In this document: positions 1 through 4,960 of the stretch, in pieces
Numbering within the stretch: the stretch's first letter is position 1
How the letters are laid out: each line of letters starts with the position of its first letter
DNA from: Sporichthyaceae bacterium
GTDB taxonomy: Bacteria; Actinomycetota; Actinomycetes; JACCYY01
Direction of reading: 5' to 3'
Length of the DNA: 5,330 bases
Assembly: GCA_013696235.1 (NCBI GenBank)
Contig: JACCYY010000145.1
Coordinates: forward strand, 1-5,330
Notes under the pieces: generated by a model
Told to the model about the DNA's origin: nothing
The model's input: only the letters and a program-made list of their open reading frames with translations
The model's database searches: none
Position numbers and translations under genes: made by a program

Positions 1-1
1 C

Positions 2-589
2 CACCCTGCGCTGCGCCACGCTGCGGTCACCCGGCGCGAGCTGGGCATCCCGACCGTGTTCAACTTCCTCGGTCCACTGGCCAACCCGGCCCAGCCGGCG
101 GCCCAGGCGGTTGGTGTGGCGGATGCCGGCATGGCTGCCGTCGCCGCCGACGTCCTGGCCGCGCGCGGGACCAGCGCCCTGGTGTTTCGCGGCGACGACG
201 GCCTCGACGAGCTCACCGTCACCGCGACCTCGACGGTGTGGGAGGTCGTCGGCGGGACGGTTGCCCAGACCGTGCTCGACCCGCTCGAGCTCGGTATCGC
301 CCGCGCCGACCTGTCGGACCTCCGTGGCGGCGACCGGGCGAGGAACGCGGCGGTCGCCAGGGCCATGCTTGGCGGCGAGACCGGTCCCGTGCGAGCTGCG
401 GTGCTCCTGAACTCGGCGGCCGCGCTGGTCGCGCTCGACGCCGTCGGTGCGCACGGCCCGGAACCTGACTCCCTCAATCAGCGGCTCCGCGCCGCCATGG
501 CCCGGGCGGCCGACGCGATCGACTCCGGCGCCGCCGGGCAGGCACTGCAGCGCTGGGTGGAGACGAGCCGGGCGCTCGCCGGCCGTTGA
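2..589 (+). CDS. trpD: Anthranilate phosphoribosyltransferase, C-terminal part (5' end outside window)
   Basis: TrpD transfers the phosphoribosyl group of PRPP to anthranilate, the second committed step of cytoplasmic tryptophan synthesis. The reading frame is open from base 2 with no start, so the gene begins upstream. The visible 195 codons are a bit over half of the usual ~340 residues. The sequence opens with [20 protein letters not shown], followed directly by [12 protein letters not shown], which is the family signature around the anthranilate site and hinge. [10 protein letters not shown] (bases 188-217) is the actinobacterial form of the metal/PRPP motif, with the Asp-Glu pair at 206-211. 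The C-terminal helical region ([19 protein letters not shown], then [10 protein letters not shown]) is also typical. The GTG at 56 is internal, since homology continues upstream of it. The gene converges on the RAM-domain gene, with 35 bp between the stop codons. The family assignment is very secure. Confidence 0.96.
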   Translation, partial: HPALRHAAVTRRELGIPTVFNFLGPLANPAQPAAQAVGVADAGMAAVAADVLAARGTSALVFRGDDGLDELTVTATSTVWEVVGGTVAQTVLDPLELGIARADLSDLRGGDRARNAAVARAMLGGETGPVRAAVLLNSAAALVALDAVGAHGPEPDSLNQRLRAAMARAADAIDSGAAGQALQRWVETSRALAGR

Positions 590-596
590 CCGCCGA

Positions 597-618
597 CGGC
601 GATCCCGCGGGAACGCCG
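597..618. terminator. Possible bidirectional hairpin between convergent genes
   Basis: CGGCG (597-601) pairs with CGCCG (614-618). After an A-A mismatch, TCC (603-605) pairs with GGA (610-612) around a CGCG tetraloop. It fills the gap between the trpD stop and the RAM-protein stop. There is no T-tract on either side, as is common in GC-rich actinobacteria, so the terminator role is inferred from position. Confidence 0.4.
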
Positions 619-624
619 GCCCGG

Positions 625-912
625 TCAGCCGGCCGGATCGGTGCCGAGGGAGAACGCGGACTCGAGGTCGTGGCGGGAGTAGGCCTGGAACGCGATGTGC
701 GTCTCGGTCGCCAGGACGCCGGGCACCTTGTTGATCCCGGCCGGGACCACCTGGTTCACCTGGTCGTGCCCGGCGACCCGGACTAGCGCGATCAGGTCGA
801 TGTCGCCGGTGACCGAGTAGACCTCGCTCACCCCCTCGATGGCAGCCACCGCCTCGGCGACTTCAGGGATCCGGGCCACGTCGGCTGAGATAAAGACGAT
901 CGCGGTGACCAT
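625..912 (-). CDS. Stand-alone Lrp/AsnC effector-binding (RAM) domain protein
   Basis: This 95-aa protein consists of a single AsnC-type ligand-binding (RAM) domain; the N-terminal helix-turn-helix of full Lrp/AsnC regulators is absent. Such domains have a ferredoxin-like beta-alpha-beta fold, dimerise or oligomerise, and bind amino acids at subunit interfaces. Visible marks are the first strand MVTAIVFISA, the turn VTGDIDLIALV (residues 34-44), VPGV (63-66) and the final strand THIAFQAY (71-78). The ATG at 912 is preferred because the domain starts there and a good ribosome binding site lies 7 nt upstream; the frame stays open for 141 further codons without homology. With no DNA-binding part it may act by oligomerising with a partner regulator or as an amino-acid sensor. 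The ligand is unknown. Its position beside trpD suggests amino-acid metabolism, but that is inference. Confidence 0.9.
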   Translation of the reverse strand: MVTAIVFISADVARIPEVAEAVAAIEGVSEVYSVTGDIDLIALVRVAGHDQVNQVVPAGINKVPGVLATETHIAFQAYSRHDLESAFSLGTDPAG

Positions 913-919
913 GCTCGTA

Positions 920-925
920 CTCCTG
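920..925 (-). promoter_or_regulatory. Ribosome binding site of the RAM-domain gene
   Basis: Read on the - strand, CAGGAG lies 7 nt before the ATG at 912. It fixes this start against longer in-frame alternatives. Confidence 0.75.
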
Positions 926-959
926 GCTTCCGGTTCTCGGGTGCGGGTCCGGCGCGCCG

Positions 960-965
960 AGCCTA
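960..965 (-). promoter_or_regulatory. Weak -10 candidate for the RAM-domain gene
   Basis: TAGGCT on the - strand fits the actinobacterial TANNNT pattern and would give a leader of about 40 nt before the ATG at 912. I see no convincing -35 at 16-18 nt. The 86-nt gap to the upstream exonuclease-UvrC stop leaves room for its own promoter, but read-through from that gene is equally possible. Confidence 0.25.
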
Positions 966-998
966 ACGGTGCTTTCCGAACGCACGGGCGGACCACCG

Positions 999-2813
999 TC
1001 AGGCGCTGGGGCGCAGGCCGCGGCGGTCGCGGAACGGGTCGGCCGCGGCCCGCGCGAGCTGACCACCGGTGATCCAGGACCGCTGCGCGCCGGCGCCGCG
1101 GATCGGGCAGGTCCAGGGGCTGCTCGACTCGACCAAACGGACGCCGGGTGCCTCCAACCAGCGCAGCACGCACTCGACCTCCTCCGCCTCGGCAGCCGGC
1201 AGCGGACCCGGGCGTGCGTCGAGGACGGACTCTGCGGTGGCCACGAGCGCGGCGATGGCGGCGCCGGGATGGGCGCCGACCGGGCTGGTGCCGGCGGCGA
1301 CGAGGCGACCAGAGCGCACGACGTGGATCTCCCACCCGCCCCGGTCAGCCGGTCGGGCGGCGACGAGCTCGTCGATGCTGGTCAGGCCGTGGATACGTTG
1401 CATGCGCGCTGCCGCGTGCAAGAACGCGGCCACCCGGTCACGGTGCAGAGCGGCCTCCTCGAACCGCTCTCGGGCAACCAGCGCGTCAACCCGCCGGGTG
1501 ATCGCCCGGACCAGACGGTCGGCGTCCTGGCTCATCGCTTCCCGTACGGCCGCGACGTGCTGCGCGTACGCGTCCACGGACTCGGTACCGTCGCACGGGG
1601 CGTTGCACCTGCCCATCTCCGCCAGGGCGCACGCCGGCGTGGGGCGGGTGACGGAGAGGCGCTGGTTGCACTGGCGGACCCGGAACCCCTCGTGCAGCGC
1701 GGTCATCGCCTGCTCGGCCGTGCGGCGGCTCCCGAACGGCCCGAGATAGGCAGCCCCGTCGTCGCGCACCAGGGCCACCATCGACAGCCGCGGGTACGCC
1801 TCGATCGTCAGCTTGAGCCAGGTCGCCCGCTCCGGGAACCGGGACCTCCGGTTGTAGCGCGGCTTGTGCTCGGCGATCAGGCGGAGCTCGCGGACCTCGG
1901 CCTCGAGCGGCGTGGCGCAGACGACGGGTGTGACGACGGCGGCCAGCCGCACCATCTCGCCCATCCGGCGACGGGTCTCCGACGCGGTGAAGTAGGTGCG
2001 GACGCGGGATCGGATGTCCTTGCTCTTGCCGACGTAGAGCACGCGGTTGTAGCCGTCCTTGAAGACGTACACGCCGGGCGCGTGCGGGAGCCGCTCGGCG
2101 AGGTAGCGCTTGCGACGTTGCGCGGCGCTCACCCGGGCGCTGAACGTGGTGAGCTCGTCGAGGGACTGGACGCCGAGCGGCCCGAGCCGCTCGAGCAGAC
2201 CGTGCAGGACGTCGACGGTGGCCCGGGCGTCGTCGAGGGCGCGGTGGTTCGGCGTGGTGCTGGACGCGAAGAGCGCCGCGAGGGTCGCCAGCCGGCAGCT
2301 CGGTGCCTCGTCGCGGGTCAGCGCCCGGCGGGCGAGCCGAGCGGTGTCGACGACCGGGTACGCGGGCCAGGCCCGGCCGTGCGCGGCGAAGGCGGCGCGG
2401 AGGAAGCCGACGTCGAACGGCGCGTTGTGGGCCACGAGCACCGAACCGGCGCAGAACTCGGCGAACGCCGGCAGCACCGCGCCCACACGCGGGGCGGTGG
2501 TGACCATCGAGTCGGTGATCCCGGTGAGCACGGCGATGAACGCCGGAATCGGCTCGCCGGGGTTGACCAGGGTCTGGAACTCGCCGAGCACCACGCCGCC
2601 GCGGACCTTCACCGCGCCGATCTCGGTGATCGCGCACGACAGCGGGCTCCCGCCCGTGGTCTCGAGGTCGACCACGACGAAGGTGACCTCGCGCAACGGA
2701 GTGCCGAGCTCGTCGAACGTGCCCTGGACGGCGACCGGCTGGGTCAGCCGACCAGCCCACGGACGTGCCGGCAAGCCGCTGCCGGCCGGGTGGGCGACGA
2801 CCGACGTCCTCAT
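999..2813 (-). CDS. DEDDh exonuclease fused to UvrC/Cho-like GIY-YIG nuclease
   Basis: This 604-aa two-nuclease fusion is probably a cytoplasmic DNA repair enzyme. Residues ~44-210 are a DnaQ-like 3'-5' exonuclease with a full DEDDh set: D49 and E51 in VVDLETTGG, D134 in HNAPFD, and H190 and D195 in HRALDD. Residues ~242-325 are a GIY-YIG domain: PGVYVF (246-251), LYVGKSK (259-265), the Arg-rich RSRVRTYF (268-275) and a probable catalytic Glu at 309 before KPRYNRRS. Residues 355-410 match the UvrC cysteine region (C382, C395, C403, C407), and FEEAALHRDRV (451-461) resembles the UVR motif that contacts UvrB. The UvrC RNase H-like nuclease and helix-hairpin-helix domains are missing, so by analogy with E. 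coli Cho only the GIY-YIG incision would be expected. As I recall, M. tuberculosis Rv2191 has the same layout. The ATG at 2813 is the first credible start; the open frame upstream only runs antisense to the next gene. Architecture is secure, substrate is inferred. Confidence 0.94.
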   Translation of the reverse strand: MRTSVVAHPAGSGLPARPWAGRLTQPVAVQGTFDELGTPLREVTFVVVDLETTGGSPLSCAITEIGAVKVRGGVVLGEFQTLVNPGEPIPAFIAVLTGITDSMVTTAPRVGAVLPAFAEFCAGSVLVAHNAPFDVGFLRAAFAAHGRAWPAYPVVDTARLARRALTRDEAPSCRLATLAALFASSTTPNHRALDDARATVDVLHGLLERLGPLGVQSLDELTTFSARVSAAQRRKRYLAERLPHAPGVYVFKDGYNRVLYVGKSKDIRSRVRTYFTASETRRRMGEMVRLAAVVTPVVCATPLEAEVRELRLIAEHKPRYNRRSRFPERATWLKLTIEAYPRLSMVALVRDDGAAYLGPFGSRRTAEQAMTALHEGFRVRQCNQRLSVTRPTPACALAEMGRCNAPCDGTESVDAYAQHVAAVREAMSQDADRLVRAITRRVDALVARERFEEAALHRDRVAAFLHAAARMQRIHGLTSIDELVAARPADRGGWEIHVVRSGRLVAAGTSPVGAHPGAAIAALVATAESVLDARPGPLPAAEAEEVECVLRWLEAPGVRLVESSSPWTCPIRGAGAQRSWITGGQLARAAADPFRDRRGLRPSA

Positions 2814-2821
2814 GCCGGCCG

Positions 2822-2827
2822 ACGCTA
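2822..2827 (-). promoter_or_regulatory. -10 element implying a leaderless exonuclease-UvrC mRNA
   Basis: On the - strand the sequence reads CCTAGCGTC, with TAGCGT at 2827-2822 matching TANNNT. Only 8 nt separate it from the ATG at 2813, so transcription would start within a base or two of the ATG. No Shine-Dalgarno sequence precedes this ATG, which fits a leaderless mRNA, a common situation in actinobacteria. No clear -35 is visible. The same 9-mer occurs at 4279-4287 on the + strand. Confidence 0.45.
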
Positions 2828-2901
2828 GGTCTGGGGTCCGACGAAACCGTGGCGGCGCGCCGTCTGCCGGCCAGACCCGCGGGGCACGACACACTTGACG
2901 C

Positions 2902-4209
2902 GTGGGCGGTGACGAGGGGCCGGCGCTCGATCGCGAGCTGCCCGATGCCGTTCGGCAACGCGTGGTTGCTGCCGCCTCGGCTCTGCTCGGCTCGCTTCCG
3001 CCGTCCGAGATCCCGCCCCAGCTCAGGCGGATCGCACTGTTCGCGCCGACGCGCCGAGCCCGCTCGGGTGCCGCGATGATCATGGATGCCCTCGAGACCG
3101 ACGTCCTGCTGCGCCACCGCACCGGCGAGGCGATGTCCGGCACGCTCCCGGAACTCGCGGCCGGGGTCCGGGTCGGGAACCCCGGGCCTGACGCCGACCC
3201 GGTGGAAGTCGCTGCGCTCGCGTACCTGCTGCGCCCGGACGGCTGGCCAGCCGTCGTCGAGGTGGTCGCCGAGCGCCTGGAGCGGCGCGCGACCGAGGAG
3301 GCCGAGGCGCGGCGTGGCCTCACCGCGGACCGCCTGGTCGAGCAGCTCTCGGCACTGCGGGCCGGTGCACGGGACGAGATCGCCGCTCTGCGGGGCGAGC
3401 TCGACGCGGCCCGGGCCGAGAACACCCGGCTCCGCCAACGCCTGGGCGCAGCCCGCGAGGAGGCCCGCGTGGCCAGGGGCACGGTCGAGGCGGCCGAGGC
3501 GCGGAGCCGGGCAGCCCAGTCGGACGGTGCCACCGCGGCCGAGGCGGAGCTTCGACGCCTCCGCGGCCGCCTCACCGAGCTCGAGCTCGCGCTCGAGGCG
3601 TCCCGACGGTCCGCCCGGGAGGGCCGAGCGACGGAATCCATGCGGACGCGGCTGCTTGTGGACACCCTGGTCGACGCAGCGCAGGGCCTGCGCCGCGAGC
3701 TCGCCCTGCCACCGCTGCACACCCGCCCGGCGGACCTGGTGGCCGGGTCAGCGGCGCCGTTGTCCGCACCCGGGAGTCGCGGGCGCGACACCGATGACCC
3801 GCAGCTGCTCGAACAGCTGCTCGCGGTCCCGCAGGTGCACCTCGTGGTCGACGGCTACAACGTGACGAAGAGCGGCTACGGCGAGCTGCCGCTCGAGCGG
3901 CAGCGCGGCCGTCTGGTGACCGCGCTCGGGTCACTGGTCGCGCGGACCCAGGCGGAGGTCACCTGCGTGTTCGACGGGGCAGACGTCGGAGGTCCGGTCG
4001 GTACCGCGGCGGCCCGCGGGGTACGGGTGCGGTTCAGCCCGGCCGGTGTCACCGCCGACGACGTGATTCGCGAGCTCGTCCGAGCCGAGCCGCCCGGCCG
4101 CCCGGTCGTCGTGGTCACCAACGATCAGGAGATCCTGCGCGACGTCCGGCTCTTCGATGCGTGGACGGCCGGATCGCAAGCGCTGCTCCGGATGCTCGGC
4201 GGACGCTGA
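2902..4209 (+). CDS. Coiled-coil protein with C-terminal NYN (YacP/Rae1-like) RNase domain
   Basis: This 435-aa protein has three parts. Residues 1-123 are a helical N-terminal region typical of this actinobacterial family (for example LPDAVRQRVV near residue 14). Residues ~124-247 are a long charged coiled coil rich in E, R, A and L. Residues ~312-435 are a NYN domain, a PIN-like metal-dependent RNase fold. Its acidic residues are all present: D317 in VDGYN, D358 in VFDG, D386 and D387 in ADDVI, and D408 in VTNDQE. The closest known relative of the domain is the YacP type, whose Bacillus subtilis member Rae1 cuts mRNA on the ribosome; whether this longer protein does the same is unknown. The GTG at 2902 is the first possible start, because an in-frame TGA lies at 2896-2898. 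No good ribosome binding site precedes it, so it may be leaderless. It is divergent from the exonuclease-UvrC gene, with 88 bp between the starts. Domain call is strong, biological role is open. Confidence 0.9.
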   Translation: MGGDEGPALDRELPDAVRQRVVAAASALLGSLPPSEIPPQLRRIALFAPTRRARSGAAMIMDALETDVLLRHRTGEAMSGTLPELAAGVRVGNPGPDADPVEVAALAYLLRPDGWPAVVEVVAERLERRATEEAEARRGLTADRLVEQLSALRAGARDEIAALRGELDAARAENTRLRQRLGAAREEARVARGTVEAAEARSRAAQSDGATAAEAELRRLRGRLTELELALEASRRSAREGRATESMRTRLLVDTLVDAAQGLRRELALPPLHTRPADLVAGSAAPLSAPGSRGRDTDDPQLLEQLLAVPQVHLVVDGYNVTKSGYGELPLERQRGRLVTALGSLVARTQAEVTCVFDGADVGGPVGTAAARGVRVRFSPAGVTADDVIRELVRAEPPGRPVVVVTNDQEILRDVRLFDAWTAGSQALLRMLGGR

Positions 4210-4235
4210 CCAGGTGCTCGAGGCTCGAGCCCTGG
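4210..4235 (+). terminator. Strong hairpin directly after the NYN gene
   Basis: CCAGG (4210-4214) pairs with CCTGG (4231-4235). After one bulged T, GCTCGA (4216-4221) pairs with TCGAGC (4225-4230), giving 11 base pairs around a 3-nt loop. It begins at the base after the TGA stop. No T-run follows, so it would be a U-less terminator of the kind proposed for GC-rich genomes, or a 3' end stabiliser. Confidence 0.6.
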
Positions 4236-4246
4236 CTCAGTCAGCT

Positions 4247-4275
4247 GACCACCGCCCTGGGTCTTGTCGGTGGTC
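4247..4275. repeat. Inverted repeat GACCACCG...CGGTGGTC upstream of the 85-aa gene
   Basis: Perfect 8-bp arms lie at 4247-4254 and 4268-4275, separated by 13 bp. The right arm ends 5 bp before the -10-like TAGCGT. The left arm overlaps a 10-bp palindrome, GTCAGCTGAC (4240-4249). The placement fits an operator covering the -35 region, or a second hairpin of the preceding terminator region. The sequence alone cannot decide. Confidence 0.5.
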
Positions 4276-4280
4276 GCTCC

Positions 4281-4286
4281 TAGCGT
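4281..4286 (+). promoter_or_regulatory. -10 candidate for the 85-aa CxxC protein
   Basis: TAGCGT sits inside CCTAGCGTC (4279-4287), the same 9-mer found before the exonuclease-UvrC gene. Predicted transcription starts near 4293, giving a leader of about 43 nt. A small stem, CGGCA (4290-4294) with TGCCG (4302-4306), lies at about the predicted 5' end. The -35 region falls in the loop of the inverted repeat and shows no good TTGACA-like match. Confidence 0.4.
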
Positions 4287-4322
4287 CCTCGGCACGGACG
4301 ATGCCGACCGGCAGCCGCCCGC

Positions 4323-4330
4323 GGAGGAGG
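4323..4330 (+). promoter_or_regulatory. Strong ribosome binding site of the 85-aa gene
   Basis: GGAGGAGG ends 5 nt before the ATG at 4336. It selects this ATG over a TTG 72 bases upstream in the same frame. Confidence 0.85.
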
Positions 4331-4335
4331 GCCAG

Positions 4336-4593
4336 ATGCTCATCGACTGCGATGCATGCCGGGTGCGCGGGCCGGCCTGTGGTGACTGCGTCGTGACGGT
4401 GCTGCTGGGCGCCCCGCCCGACGGTGTCCGGCTCGACCCGGAGGAGCGCGGCGCGCTCGACGTGCTCGCCGCCTCCGGTCTGGTGCCGCCGCTCCGGCTG
4501 GTGGTTCTGGGCCCGCCAGTGGCGAGCGAAACCTCTGCCCACGACCCGGCCCTCGACGACGGGGTCGCCGTCGTTCGGCGGTACGTGGGATAG
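4336..4593 (+). CDS. Small conserved actinobacterial protein with CxxC-x6-CxxC cluster
   Basis: This 85-aa protein begins MLIDCDACRVRG and carries four cysteines at residues 5, 8, 15 and 18, arranged CxxC-x6-CxxC. This suggests a small metal-binding knuckle (zinc, or less likely iron-sulfur) or a redox-active pair. A short run VVTVLLGAPP (19-28) follows, then an acidic helix-like stretch (LDPEERGALDVLAASGLVPP), and an Asp-rich tail. I see no signal peptide and no transmembrane segment of convincing length. I recognise the opening as that of an uncharacterised protein family widespread in actinobacteria, but I know of no assigned function. Its own strong ribosome binding site, the hairpin after the NYN gene and a possible promoter with an inverted repeat suggest separate expression. 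Coding status is well supported, function is unknown. Confidence 0.85.
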   Translation: MLIDCDACRVRGPACGDCVVTVLLGAPPDGVRLDPEERGALDVLAASGLVPPLRLVVLGPPVASETSAHDPALDDGVAVVRRYVG

Positions 4594-4595
4594 CC

Positions 4596-4629
4596 GGTCC
4601 AGCCCGGTGGGACCCCTGGGGTTCTTGTG
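4596..4629 (+). terminator. Weak terminator candidate after the 85-aa gene
   Basis: GGTCC (4596-4600) can pair with GGACC (4610-4614). An alternative fold pairs CCAG/CTGG and CCC/GGG over 4599-4619. A mildly T-containing stretch, GGTTCTTGT, follows. It lies just after the TAG stop. The fold is imperfect, so this is mainly a positional argument. Confidence 0.3.
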
Positions 4630-4700
4630 GCGGCACAGACGTCGTGGGGTCGGGATCTGGGTGTGCGGGCAAAGTTGTCCACGACAGGCGACCAGAAGAT

Positions 4701-4729
4701 TTGAACCGTGACCTCCTGCCCCGTACTGT
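4701..4729 (+). promoter_or_regulatory. Vegetative-type promoter driving the riboswitch leader
   Basis: TTGAAC (4701-4706) and TACTGT (4724-4729) are separated by exactly 17 bp, a close match to the housekeeping sigma pattern TTGACA-17-TANNNT. The predicted start is near 4736, giving a leader of about 225 nt that contains the complete riboswitch. It is the best promoter in the window. The rest of 4630-4735 shows nothing else I can name. Confidence 0.7.
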
Positions 4730-4787
4730 GCTCGACCAGTGCCTGTCACTCGCTGGTCAACCGAATGGCGGCAGGCGCACCGCCGAG

Positions 4788-4937
4788 CTCGCCTGGTTCA
4801 ACGTCGACTGGTTCGACGTCGATCAGGGGAGGCCGGGGACCCAGGTTCGCATCTGGGGTGAATCGGCACGGGGGCACGCCTCCGGCGCCGTAGGGCCCAC
4901 TTCCGGCCCGAACCCGTCAGCTAACCCGGTAGGCGGA
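4788..4937 (+). promoter_or_regulatory. c-di-AMP riboswitch (ydaO/yuaA type)
   Basis: The conserved core elements of the cyclic di-AMP aptamer are present in order: GGGGACCCA (4835-4843), TGGGGTGAATC (4854-4864) and CCGAACCCGTCAGCTAACC (4908-4926), closed by GGTAGGCG (4928-4935). Stem P1 forms between CGCCTG (4790-4795) and TAGGCG (4930-4935), with one G-U pair. Internal hairpins are ACGTCGA/TCGACGT (4801-4807 with 4813-4819) and GGGGG/CCTCC (4870-4874 with 4879-4883). The aptamer stops 9 nt before the ribosome binding site of the cell-wall gene. Riboswitches of this class often precede cell-wall hydrolase genes in actinobacteria and usually lower expression when c-di-AMP is high. I see no intrinsic terminator with a T-tract after it, so the expression platform is unclear. 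The exact 5' boundary is approximate. Confidence 0.93.
4793..4822 (+). repeat. Tandem 15-bp repeat inside the riboswitch
   Basis: CTGGTTCAACGTCGA (4793-4807) is followed immediately by CTGGTTCGACGTCGA (4808-4822), with one A/G difference. Because part of the unit is self-complementary, the two copies together form a 7-bp hairpin with loop CTGGT in a peripheral part of the aptamer. Confidence 0.85.
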
Positions 4938-4946
4938 CGAGGAAGA

Positions 4947-4951
4947 AGGAG
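4947..4951 (+). promoter_or_regulatory. Ribosome binding site of the secreted coiled-coil gene
   Basis: AGGAG in the purine-rich GAAGAAGGAG (4942-4951) lies 9 nt before the GTG at 4961 and 11 nt after the 3' strand of riboswitch stem P1. Confidence 0.75.
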
Positions 4952-4960
4952 TCACCGCCC

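Noticed and set aside
950..959. Palindrome CGGCGCGCCG as an operator of the RAM-domain gene
   Set aside because: Short GC-only palindromes are expected by chance at this base composition, and no second copy is present nearby.
964..998. Terminator between the exonuclease-UvrC and RAM-domain genes
   Set aside because: A GTGC/GCAC stem and a CGGTG/CACCG pairing exist on the - strand, but both are short, mutually overlapping and without a T-tract.
913..1335. N-terminal extension of the RAM-domain protein to 236 aa
   Set aside because: The extension overlaps the end of the exonuclease-UvrC gene in another frame, has no helix-turn-helix, and the ATG at 912 has its own ribosome binding site.
969..2828. 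619-codon open frame on the + strand across the exonuclease-UvrC gene
   Set aside because: It is a shadow of the GC-rich antisense gene, with Arg/Gly/Ala-heavy composition and no recognisable domain.
1486..3720. 744-codon open frame on the - strand spanning two genes
   Set aside because: It overlaps real coding regions on both strands, has low-complexity composition and shows no motif.
2814..3791. 326-codon N-terminal extension of the exonuclease-UvrC frame
   Set aside because: It lies antisense to the NYN gene, is Ser/Arg/Ala-rich without domains, and the family begins close to the ATG at 2813.
4264..4335. Upstream TTG start adding 24 residues to the small CxxC protein
   Set aside because: No ribosome binding site precedes it, it would run through the -10 candidate, and the ATG at 4336 follows a strong GGAGGAGG.
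4683..4735. Reverse-strand tRNA-like stretch (AGGAGGTCACGGTTCAAATC, 4699-4718)
   Set aside because: The T-loop-like GGTTCAAATC and an AGGAGGTC-like variable loop resemble a tRNA 3' half, but the bases flanking the loop do not form a T-stem and no matching acceptor or D arm is visible. At most a chance match or decayed remnant; it overlaps the good -35 of the riboswitch promoter.
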